A stretch of 6,042 nucleotides of DNA, taken from Methanomassiliicoccales archaeon. GTDB taxonomy: Archaea; Thermoplasmatota; Thermoplasmata; Sysuiplasmatales; Sysuiplasmataceae. The notes under the pieces are model-generated. The model did not search any database. It was given only the letters and a program-made list of their open reading frames with translations, and was not told the DNA's origin. Position numbers and translations under genes: made by a program. Location: NCBI GenBank assembly GCA_027365715.1, contig DAHXLZ010000098.1, positions 1-6,042 of the forward strand, written 5' to 3'. Below, one piece after another: positions 1 through 5,920 of this stretch (positions are counted from its first letter, which is position 1; each line of letters opens with the position of its first letter).

Positions 1-71
1 CCGGCGGTTCGCGTTTCTTCGAGACTGCTCGCCTTCCCTTCCGGGAGGTGTTGGCAACTCTCTCCACGCGC
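1..71. repeat. Left arm of ~71-base inverted repeat
   Basis: Read as its reverse complement, this stretch matches 652-722 with three mismatches (at 11, 14 and 66) and no gaps. Weaker similarity may trail on to about base 80. The arm occupies the place where the coding sequence for the N-terminal half of TnpB should be, and its translation in the tnpB frame is not TnpB-like. The few mismatches argue against a simple fold-back of one molecule and suggest that the arm came from a second, slightly diverged copy of the element. A chimeric contig end is the simplest explanation; a real inverted second copy of the element is the alternative. Confidence 0.9.
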
Positions 72-817
72 TCAATCCGGTCGGCATCGACTTCGGCCTC
101 AACAGCATTGCCGCGCTGTCCACCGGGGAAACAGTTGAAACGCCAAGGCTGTTCCGCCGCTCTGAGAGGAGTCTCGCACGTGCACAGAGGAAGCTGTCAC
201 GGAAGGTGAAGGGTTCGAACAACTGGCACAAACAGAAGATTGTTGTGCAGCGGTGCCATGCAAAGGTCAGTAACCAGCGCAGGGACTTTGCACACAAGCT
301 CACAACAGGATGGGCAGAACAGTATGATCTCATTGCATTCGAGGACATGAACGTCAGCAGCATGGTTCACGGCAATTTAGCCAAATCCATATATGATGCA
401 GGATGGGGAATGCTCAGGCAGATGTGTGCATACAAGCAGAGGAACCGCAGCCACAGGTATGTCGAAATACCTGCAGATAACACCACTCAGGAATGTTCAG
501 TGTGCGGCAGGCTCGCAGACCCGCCGCTCACACTCAAAGACAGGGTATACAGATGCTCATGCGGACACACTGAGGATCGTGATGTCAATGCATCAGGAAA
601 CATCCTCGCCAGAGCACTGAATGCAGTAGGGCAGGGCATGCCCGAATTAACGCGCGCGGAGAGAGTTGCCAACACCTCCCGGAAGGGAAGGCGAGCAGTC
701 TCGAAGAATCGTGAACCGCCGGTACCTTGGGAGTTGCATTTTAATGTCCGCCGGAAGCCTCCGAATTTATTCGGAGGAGGATGTCACGCCTTCACATATG
801 CTGCCGTGTTGCAATGA
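2..817 (+). CDS. tnpB: TnpB RNA-guided nuclease, C-terminal RuvC half (5' partial)
   Basis: TnpB is the RNA-guided DNA endonuclease of IS200/IS605 elements and the ancestor of Cas12. The frame is open from base 2. Recognisable TnpB starts near base 74 with NPVGIDFGLNS, whose Asp (89-91) is the first RuvC residue. It continues through KGSNNWHKQK, a helical stretch with QRRDFAHKL, the second motif LIAFEDMNV (Glu at 341-343), the zinc-knuckle cysteines CSVCG and CSCG, and DRDVNASGN (third Asp, 581-583). The catalytic triad is therefore intact. The second cysteine pair is C-x-C rather than the commoner C-x-x-C. The wedge and recognition N-terminal half (roughly 150-200 residues) is absent; residues encoded by 2-70 come from an inverted repeat and resemble no TnpB. 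An internal GTG at 206 would lose the first catalytic Asp, so it is not the real start. The frame has no stop at the usual family end (near VGQGMPELT, about 633-650). It reads through the right end and stops at 815-817, overlapping the purP start as ATGA. It is probably non-functional as it stands. Confidence 0.88.
   Translation, partial: RRFAFLRDCSPSLPGGVGNSLHALNPVGIDFGLNSIAALSTGETVETPRLFRRSERSLARAQRKLSRKVKGSNNWHKQKIVVQRCHAKVSNQRRDFAHKLTTGWAEQYDLIAFEDMNVSSMVHGNLAKSIYDAGWGMLRQMCAYKQRNRSHRYVEIPADNTTQECSVCGRLADPPLTLKDRVYRCSCGHTEDRDVNASGNILARALNAVGQGMPELTRAERVANTSRKGRRAVSKNREPPVPWELHFNVRRKPPNLFGGGCHAFTYAAVLQ
652..722. repeat. Right arm of ~71-base inverted repeat, in the tnpB 3' region
   Basis: This is the partner of bases 1-71 in inverted orientation. 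It lies just after the last conserved TnpB motif and before the right-end hairpin, where the scaffold of the omega RNA is expected. This arm is in its natural context, because tnpB runs into it without a break, so it is the original and the left copy is the displaced one. Confidence 0.9.
758..777 (+). repeat. Right-end hairpin of the IS element (perfect palindrome)
   Basis: CCTCCGAAT and ATTCGGAGG flank a two-base centre, giving a 9-base perfect inverted repeat (effectively an 8-base stem with a TTTA loop). It lies 10 bases before the inferred element end at 787, the position of the structured right-end hairpin bound by TnpA and forming the last stem of the omega RNA. Its AT-rich middle (764-771) is also the best TATA-like stretch upstream of purP, so it could double as promoter material. 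That second role is only inference. Confidence 0.75.
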
Positions 818-1971
818 TTGACAGAAAGAAGATGCAGGGAATAGTCTCGGGGTATGATGCCGGGGGAATTACTGTAGGTGTGATGGGTTCCCATTCGGCG
901 ATAGATGTGCTGGATGGCGCATCGCAGGAATCCCTCAGATCTGTGGCGGTGCTTCAGAAGGGGCGTGATGCAGTATATTCCAGATATCTTCGCAGGATCG
1001 GCGTAAGCAACGGAAAGGCACGCAGGGGAATCGTTGACAATTTCATCACGCTTTCGAAATTCTCAGACATTCTTTCGGAAGCGAATATGAAAATGCTGAG
1101 AGAGAGTAACGCTGTATTTGTTCCAAACCGGTCATTTACATCCTACTGTAATGTTGGCGATGTGGAAGACAATTTTTCGGTGCCTCTCTTCGGTTCAAGG
1201 AATCTGCTCAGAAGCGAGGAAAGAGAGGAGAAGGAAAACTATTACACACTCCTGGAAAAGGCAGGACTCCCTTACCCGGAGAAGATAGATTCACCAGGAG
1301 ACATCAAACTGCTGTCCATAGTGAAATTGCATCATGCACGGAAGAAGCTGGAGAGAGGATTCTTCACAGCATCAAACAGTGAAGAATATTCAAAAAAATC
1401 ACGCGCGCTGCTACGCGCCGGTGTCATCGATCAGGAGACGCTGGATCATGCCAGGATTGAACGCTATGTCATAGGTCCTGTTTTCAATTTGGATTTCTTC
1501 TATTCGCCGCTCGAGGATGAGGGAGAAAAGCTCGAACTGCTGGGCATCGACTGGAGATTCGAGTCCTCGCTCGATGGTCACGTCCGTCTGCCTGCTGACC
1601 AGCAGCTTTCACTGGTCGACTCGCAGAAAATACCCGAGTACACTGTCGTGGGTCACAACAGTGCAACACTCAGGGAATCGCTGCTGGACAGAGCTTTTGA
1701 GCTGGGTGAAAAATACGTTTCTGCCACCGGGAAGTATTTTGCTCCCGGCATCATAGGCCCGTTCACGCTCCAGACCTGTGTTGACAAGGACATGAATTTC
1801 TTCATTTACGACGTGGCACCAAGGATTGGTGGCGGAACCAACGTGCATACGTGGTCTGGTCATCCTTACGGCAATTTACTGTATAATACAAATGTGAGCA
1901 CGGGCCGGAGGATAGCCATGGAAATCAGGCGTGCTTCCGCTGAAGGAAGACTGAAGGAAATTGTCACGTGA
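814..1971 (+). CDS. purP: PurP, formate-dependent FAICAR synthetase (AICAR formyl ligase)
   Basis: PurP is the archaeal ATP-grasp enzyme that makes FAICAR from AICAR, formate and ATP, the penultimate step of IMP synthesis, in the cytoplasm. The product is 385 residues, close to the usual 360 or so. Visible family motifs, numbered from this start, are GSHSAIDVLDGA (25-36), VPNRSFTSYCN (103-113), VPLFGSRNLLR, the nucleotide-binding loop KLHHARKKLERGFF (171-184), IERYVIGPVFNLDFFYSPL, LLGIDWRFESSLDG, and the ATP-grasp end YDVAPRIGGGTN (332-343) followed by GHPYGN. ATG 814 is chosen over ATG 781 because it puts the conserved His at residue 27, as I recall for Methanocaldococcus jannaschii PurP, and because 781 lies inside the IS right end. 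No Shine-Dalgarno sequence precedes 814. The loop is rich in Lys and His instead of the Gly-rich form (GARGGRGYF) I recall from M. jannaschii, and NRSF replaces HGSF. Since some archaea carry divergent PurP paralogues, the assignment to the family is firm but the exact activity is a little less so. Confidence 0.87.
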   Translation: MIDRKKMQGIVSGYDAGGITVGVMGSHSAIDVLDGASQESLRSVAVLQKGRDAVYSRYLRRIGVSNGKARRGIVDNFITLSKFSDILSEANMKMLRESNAVFVPNRSFTSYCNVGDVEDNFSVPLFGSRNLLRSEEREEKENYYTLLEKAGLPYPEKIDSPGDIKLLSIVKLHHARKKLERGFFTASNSEEYSKKSRALLRAGVIDQETLDHARIERYVIGPVFNLDFFYSPLEDEGEKLELLGIDWRFESSLDGHVRLPADQQLSLVDSQKIPEYTVVGHNSATLRESLLDRAFELGEKYVSATGKYFAPGIIGPFTLQTCVDKDMNFFIYDVAPRIGGGTNVHTWSGHPYGNLLYNTNVSTGRRIAMEIRRASAEGRLKEIVT

Positions 1972-2049
1972 GCCCAGACTTTTCCTCATTGACTTCTGTC
2001 AAATGTTCATCAACAAACCCCGGGCGTACGATTCTGTCCCTCAACAACC

Positions 2050-2058
2050 TTTATTAAG
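2050..2058 (+). promoter_or_regulatory. TATA-like box for the surface glycoprotein gene
   Basis: TTTATTAAG stands out as the only strong A/T block in the intergenic region after purP and fits the archaeal TATA-box pattern. With the usual spacing, transcription would start near 2078-2082, giving a leader of about 72 bases that contains the palindrome at 2085-2096 and the ribosome binding site. The separate promoter indicates that the large gene is not simply read through from purP. Confidence 0.5.
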
Positions 2059-2084
2059 TGGTAGCATTTAGTCCGGAAAAAGTT

Positions 2085-2096
2085 GTCTTCGAAGAC
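2085..2096. promoter_or_regulatory. 12-base perfect palindrome near the expected transcription start
   Basis: GTCTTCGAAGAC is a perfect palindrome lying a few bases after the predicted start site of the large gene, a position where a dimeric repressor would block transcription. A 12-base palindrome is expected about once or twice by chance in 6 kb, so only its location makes it notable. Confidence 0.3.
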
Positions 2097-2140
2097 CAGT
2101 ACGGTTAGTGTCATTGACAGCAGTCGTACTCGAGGCATTC

Positions 2141-2145
2141 GGAGG
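2141..2145 (+). promoter_or_regulatory. Shine-Dalgarno site of the surface glycoprotein gene
   Basis: GGAGG followed by eight bases and then ATG at 2154 is a well-spaced archaeal ribosome binding site. It fixes the start of the large gene, and the signal peptide begins immediately after it. Confidence 0.75.
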
Positions 2146-2153
2146 AAGTATTA

Positions 2154-5100
2154 ATGGAAAGCAGAGCACTAAAAAAGACCATGTCAATTCTGCTCGTGGT
2201 GGTACTGGTCGTATCATCGCTGGCGATGATATGGTCGGCATCAGCAGGCACAGCAACCGGCAAATCGAGCCAGACACTATCTGTGGCGGCCCCGAACGGC
2301 GGGTCGAACGGCTACATTTTTCAGGTTACAGTGCTGGGCACCACTACTGGTGCAGTATTTTCGTCTCTTACCAATGCGAACGTGACTGTGACCAATACAC
2401 ATTACCCGTCTCAATCGTTCAAGCTCAATTTCAGCAGCTCAACCGGTTATTCCATAGTCGGAGGTTCTGCGGGTCTGGAACCGGGATATTACCGGGTCAA
2501 CGCGTCAGCGCCGGGATATTTTACCGGCACAATACCGCAACCGATCAGGTTCAGCAACACAGCAAGCGTCAGCAACCAGATTATTCTTTACAAAATCAAA
2601 CCTGCCGGTACGACGGTTACCGTGACTGTAAACGGGGCGGTTGCAGGCAGCCTTGACAAAGCATATGTGGAGTTCGTGGAAACCGGATTTGTATACGGCA
2701 ATTCATTCGGTGAAGGAAATCAGGTGTTATATTCAGGGTACACAAACAGCTCCGGAGCAGTTTCCCTTGTTGTTAACAACTCATACAATTACACAGTGAT
2801 TGCGAGCATAAATAACACCAATTCCTCATACGCTTCCAGCAACGAATTCTTCGCTCCCTCATACGCAGCGCTCTCATCTCCAACAGCCACATCGGTAACC
2901 ATTTCCCTGCCGTCTGCTGTTGTGGTCCAGGCCAGCGTGAAGACATCTTCAGGAATAGTTCCTTCGGATGTAGTGGGATATATGCTCGCTTACGCAAGTA
3001 CTTCCACACCAGTGCAGACCAGGCTTTTCGCGGCGAATGTTGTATCGGGCTTCGCGACATTCTATGTGCCGGCAGGGAACTATGTCATTGCCCTGAACGC
3101 AACGGGTCAGGCATCCTATATAAGCAACGTCACAATTCCATCGGCCATTTCCTATGGCCTCGGAACGATAACCCTCCACAGTAAATTTTCTCCATCCGCG
3201 CCACTGTCCTCAACCGCAATCTCATATTCCGCCTCTGCTCCAAACTGGCGGGACCTCAACATAACATACAGCCAGGCACTCGATGCGGGAAGCTCAGTCC
3301 CGGGCCTGCCATATTCTTATGTTCCCAGTGCCAGGATGCAATTCGCACTGGCGTTCAACGGAGGCTATCCTGAAATTAACAGCTCGGCTGCAGTTCAGAC
3401 TGCCATAAAGGCGCTTGGTCCGGAATACACTACAACATACAATCTCTGGTCTGTCAACTCATCCGCATACCTGAGCAATGCGACCGCGTTCTCGCTGTCA
3501 ATGCCGGGGTTCGGTCCTGGTTTCGTCAACAGTTCTGCTTCAGTCTCTATAGTATCCGCAGACTCGTACACAACGCTATCTGCCACCCTTCCAGCCAATA
3601 CGACATCATATTCCGCTGCATTCATTGCACCATTCAATACAACCGAAATGCAGTTTATCGGCACAATTTCTCTACCGCCCGGTTTTGAACTCTCATCGAA
3701 TTCAACTAATGTGCCAAGCGGAGACGTCGTTGTTACCGGTCATACAACCGTTACTGTTTACACAACCGTCACCGGTACCGGTTCAGCAACAGTTTCAATG
3801 ACGCTGAAGACGGGCCAGATACCTGTTGTAAAGGCAGCCGCAGTAACCGGCGCAAATTCGTACGCGTACATGAAGAACGGTGCGGTACAGTATTACATCA
3901 TCAGGTCAATGACTCCAATAAACTATACGGCGCAGGGCTCATACGATCCGTCTGGTGGCCCGCTCTCTTACTCATGGCACTGGAACAGCACAAATTACAG
4001 CTCTTCATTCACAAATGCATCGACAACCGTTGTATTGCACAAATACGCGATAAACTACACAGCGCCTGGTGTGCTGATTAACATAACGCTGACTGCAACG
4101 ACTGTTACCGGACAGAAGGCAAGTACCACGATGTCTGTCAGGATTGCAAATGACACAACGCTCACTGCGTCCATAACAGCTGTCGGCAAGACACAGGCTT
4201 CGGGCAGGATATATGCAAGCCAGGATGTCATGCTCACAGTGAACGGTCTGAAGTCGAAAGCATCGATAAGCCCCGGTGACAATCAGGGAATTATCGTATC
4301 GTACAACTTCACATGGGGAGACGGAGCCAAAAACTACACTGCTGTAGCAAACACACAGTCCAACCTCAATGCATCTCATTCCTATTCAAGGGCAGGCAAC
4401 TTCACACTCAATCTGACAGTTACGGATGAAGTTGGCTACACCGCGCTGACGAGTGTAACAGTACAGGTCAACAAAACGCTCAAGCCGGTGGTGTCATTCA
4501 TAGTCCGCAACAGCAAGTGGGTTTCTGCAGCAGGTGCTGTACAGGAGAATACAACAGTCCATTTCAATGCATCCGCCACAACTGATCCGAATTACAACAA
4601 TTCACTCCTTCAGTTCCAGTGGAACTTCGGGGACGCTCACAACACGACAAACGCGACCACAAAGGGAAACATCAGCTATGAACGATACGTCAACCTTACA
4701 GGCGCACAGGGCGGCATGAATGTTTCACACATTTACACTGCGATAAGCAGCACTCCGCTGACCGTAAATCTGACCGTTGTAGACCCTGCCGGAAACAAGG
4801 CAAGCTACACCTATGCACTCACCGTCACTTCCGAACCCAGGCCCGACCTGCGCGTCATTAATGTGACGTTCAGTCCCAAGTCGTTCATACAGGGAACACC
4901 GGGCAAAATCACCGTTTCAATCATCAACATAGGCAACTCAAATGCAACCTCTCCAAAGGTAACGCTTTCTGCAATCGCTGCCCAGAGCGGCGCAACGACA
5001 AAGATTGGTGTGATCACTCAATTCTATAATGGGACAAACACGACCGCGGTAACAGTAATAAAGGCAAACGAAACTGTGCACGGATCACTCCACTGGTCAC

Positions 5101-5339
5101 CGGCAACATTCGGCAACTTCACTGTGAAGGCGGTAACATCTGCAACTTATCAGCTGACTTCGGCACTGGATAATTCGGCCACTCAGCCGGTCAGTGTCAG
5201 CCAGTCGCAGCTGCAGGTCTATGCGCTGTATGGCGGGATTGTGATTATAATCGTCGGCATAATAGCCGCTATCGCACTGCGCAGAAGGATGCCAAAGAGA
5301 GGCTACGACAAGGGCAGGGACCAGCGCAAGGGCAAGTAA
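2154..5339 (+). CDS. Large N-glycosylated, membrane-anchored surface protein with PKD-like and CARDB-like domains
   Basis: This is a 1061-residue cell-surface protein; I do not recognise a named family member. It has a signal peptide (LKKTMSILLVVVLVVSSLA, likely cleaved after ASA at 31). Residues about 50-150 form an Ig/carboxypeptidase-regulatory-like beta domain (GLEPGYYRVNASAPGYF), and 150-550 is a Ser/Thr/Asn-rich beta-type region. Three PKD-like domains follow: about 556-668 (YDPSGGPLSYSWHWN), 668-775 (FTWGDG at 719-724, then HSYSRAGNFTLNLTVTDEVG) and 777-894 (FQWNFGDA, then HIY...LTVNLTVVDPAGN). Residues 895-1015 look CARDB-like (PDLRVINVTFSPKSF... IINIGNSNAT). A membrane helix at 1022-1042 and a basic tail (RRRMPKR to the end) anchor it with the bulk outside. 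There are about 46 NxS/T sequons spread along the chain, pointing to heavy N-glycosylation as in archaeal envelope proteins. No catalytic motif is visible, so adhesion or a structural envelope role is inferred. It has its own TATA box and Shine-Dalgarno site. Part of PKD 1 (codons 608-648) is copied at the right end of the window. Confidence 0.85.
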   Translation: MESRALKKTMSILLVVVLVVSSLAMIWSASAGTATGKSSQTLSVAAPNGGSNGYIFQVTVLGTTTGAVFSSLTNANVTVTNTHYPSQSFKLNFSSSTGYSIVGGSAGLEPGYYRVNASAPGYFTGTIPQPIRFSNTASVSNQIILYKIKPAGTTVTVTVNGAVAGSLDKAYVEFVETGFVYGNSFGEGNQVLYSGYTNSSGAVSLVVNNSYNYTVIASINNTNSSYASSNEFFAPSYAALSSPTATSVTISLPSAVVVQASVKTSSGIVPSDVVGYMLAYASTSTPVQTRLFAANVVSGFATFYVPAGNYVIALNATGQASYISNVTIPSAISYGLGTITLHSKFSPSAPLSSTAISYSASAPNWRDLNITYSQALDAGSSVPGLPYSYVPSARMQFALAFNGGYPEINSSAAVQTAIKALGPEYTTTYNLWSVNSSAYLSNATAFSLSMPGFGPGFVNSSASVSIVSADSYTTLSATLPANTTSYSAAFIAPFNTTEMQFIGTISLPPGFELSSNSTNVPSGDVVVTGHTTVTVYTTVTGTGSATVSMTLKTGQIPVVKAAAVTGANSYAYMKNGAVQYYIIRSMTPINYTAQGSYDPSGGPLSYSWHWNSTNYSSSFTNASTTVVLHKYAINYTAPGVLINITLTATTVTGQKASTTMSVRIANDTTLTASITAVGKTQASGRIYASQDVMLTVNGLKSKASISPGDNQGIIVSYNFTWGDGAKNYTAVANTQSNLNASHSYSRAGNFTLNLTVTDEVGYTALTSVTVQVNKTLKPVVSFIVRNSKWVSAAGAVQENTTVHFNASATTDPNYNNSLLQFQWNFGDAHNTTNATTKGNISYERYVNLTGAQGGMNVSHIYTAISSTPLTVNLTVVDPAGNKASYTYALTVTSEPRPDLRVINVTFSPKSFIQGTPGKITVSIINIGNSNATSPKVTLSAIAAQSGATTKIGVITQFYNGTNTTAVTVIKANETVHGSLHWSPATFGNFTVKAVTSATYQLTSALDNSATQPVSVSQSQLQVYALYGGIVIIIVGIIAAIALRRRMPKRGYDKGRDQRKGK
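3976..4097. repeat. Source copy of the 122-base exact direct repeat
   Basis: This segment of the surface-protein gene (codons 608-648, inside the first PKD-like domain) is repeated without a mismatch at 5921-6042. The reading frame runs smoothly through it here, so this is the native copy. Confidence 0.97.
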
Positions 5340-5347
5340 TTGCACCT

Positions 5348-5417
5348 GTGGAAAAAGCTTCCACCAAACCTCTTACCTTTCACACTTTTCGTTATTCAAC
5401 TATCGGGGCGTTTCATT
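5348..5417 (+). terminator. Probable transcription terminator after the surface glycoprotein gene
   Basis: Nine bases after the stop codon lies a short hairpin (GTGGAA 5348-5353 pairing with TTCCAC 5359-5364). It is followed by several T-rich tracts (CTTTC, CTTTTCG, TTTCATTTTCC) up to about 5417. Archaeal termination mostly depends on such U tracts. The argS gene converges from the other strand, so a stop signal is needed in this 92-base gap. On the minus strand the same region has no obvious T run, so termination of argS is not explained. Confidence 0.45.
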
Positions 5418-5431
5418 TTCCGGCTTTTCCG

Positions 5432-5920
5432 TTACATGGATTCGGGTGCTTCTATGCCCAGGCAGCCGAGTGATATTTTCAGCACCTGCCTCGTCGCGTC
5501 TACAAGCGCGAGTCTGCTCTCCCTGACACCTTCGGGAGCCTTCAGAACAGAAACAAGGCGGTAAAACTGGTTGAAGAGCGATGCGAGTTCATGCGAATAA
5601 ACTGCGATTCTGTGTACTCCCATTGATCTTGAAACATCCCTGAGAATTGAAGGGAAAAGAGCCAGCTGCTTGCACAGAGCAAGTTCGGCATCCTCTGTGT
5701 AACGGACAGCCGGTGCATCCCATTTTCCTGCCTTCTCGAGTATGCTGCATGCCCGTGCATGGGCATACTGCACAAACGGAGCACTGTTGCCTTCAAAGTT
5801 CAGTGCCTCTTCCCATCTGAAGACCACCTTCTTTTCAGCCTGCAGCCTGACGATGTTGTAGCGTAGCGCACCAACACCCACCATCGAGGCAATCTTTGTT
5901 GCCTCCTCATCCGAAATATC
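5432..5920 (-). CDS. argS: Arginyl-tRNA synthetase, C-terminal part (5' partial)
   Basis: ArgRS is the class I synthetase that charges tRNA-Arg in the cytoplasm. The last 162 residues are present out of the usual 550-640. They begin DISDEEATKIASMVGVGALR and continue with the strongly conserved WEEALNFEGNS and FVQYAHARA (around 5753-5815). The all-helical DALR anticodon-binding domain follows, and the protein ends in LGIEAPESM, close to the typical ArgRS ending GIEAPERM. The catalytic Rossmann domain with HIGH and the KMSK-type loop lies beyond the break and is not in the window. The gene is cut at 5920/5921. To the right of that point the frame runs into a stop (5954-5956) within a copied piece of the surface-protein gene, so the apparent ATG at 5951-5953 is not a real start. 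The gene converges on the surface-protein gene. Confidence 0.93.
   Translation of the reverse strand, partial: DISDEEATKIASMVGVGALRYNIVRLQAEKKVVFRWEEALNFEGNSAPFVQYAHARACSILEKAGKWDAPAVRYTEDAELALCKQLALFPSILRDVSRSMGVHRIAVYSHELASLFNQFYRLVSVLKAPEGVRESRLALVDATRQVLKISLGCLGIEAPESM

Larger units (their letters stand above)
1..787 (+). mobile_element. Partial IS200/IS605-family (IS1341-like, TnpB-type) element, right portion
   Basis: The stretch holds the RuvC half of a TnpB nuclease followed by a non-coding-looking right end that closes with a hairpin at 758-777 and the bases GGAGGATGTCAC up to 787. A subterminal hairpin followed by a short tetranucleotide-ended tail is how IS200/IS605 right ends are built, so I infer the boundary at about 787. 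No TnpA (Y1 transposase) is visible, which fits a TnpB-only IS1341-like element, but the left half is missing so TnpA could have been lost with it. The true left end is not in the window: bases 1-71 are an inverted copy of this element's own right portion. The element sits directly upstream of purP, in the same orientation. Confidence 0.7.
640..806 (+). ncRNA. Candidate omega RNA (reRNA) of the TnpB element with its guide
   Basis: In IS200/IS605 elements the guide RNA is made from the tnpB 3' end and the right end, and the bases just outside the right end form the guide. Here the scaffold would span roughly 640-787, including the arm at 652-722, a small CGAG/CTCG stem near 692-703 and the terminal hairpin at 758-777. 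The guide would begin at about 788 (GCCTTCACATATGC...) and run for some 16-20 bases, just short of the purP start. The position and hairpin are seen; the RNA, its 5' end and the guide length are inferred from the family. Because the left half of the element is missing, the matching TAM cannot be read. Confidence 0.45.

Noticed and set aside
781..813. ATG at 781 as the purP start
   Set aside because: It sits inside the inferred IS right end, the GGAGGAGG before it is directly adjacent and so too close to act as a ribosome site, and the extra 11 residues have no counterpart in PurP. ATG 814 gives the conserved motif spacing.
1986..2002. Small TTGAC/GTCAA hairpin after purP
   Set aside because: The stem is only five bases and no convincing T tract follows, so it does not support a terminator call.
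2108..2656. A 182-codon open frame on the + strand overlapping the start of the surface-protein gene
   Set aside because: It overlaps, in another frame, the signal peptide and first domain of a clearly real gene, lacks its own ribosome binding site, and its translation has no recognisable fold or motif.
3771..3782. ACCGGTACCGGT palindrome inside the surface-protein gene
   Set aside because: It encodes part of a Thr/Gly/Val-rich low-complexity stretch and is explained by a repeated ACCGGT within coding sequence.
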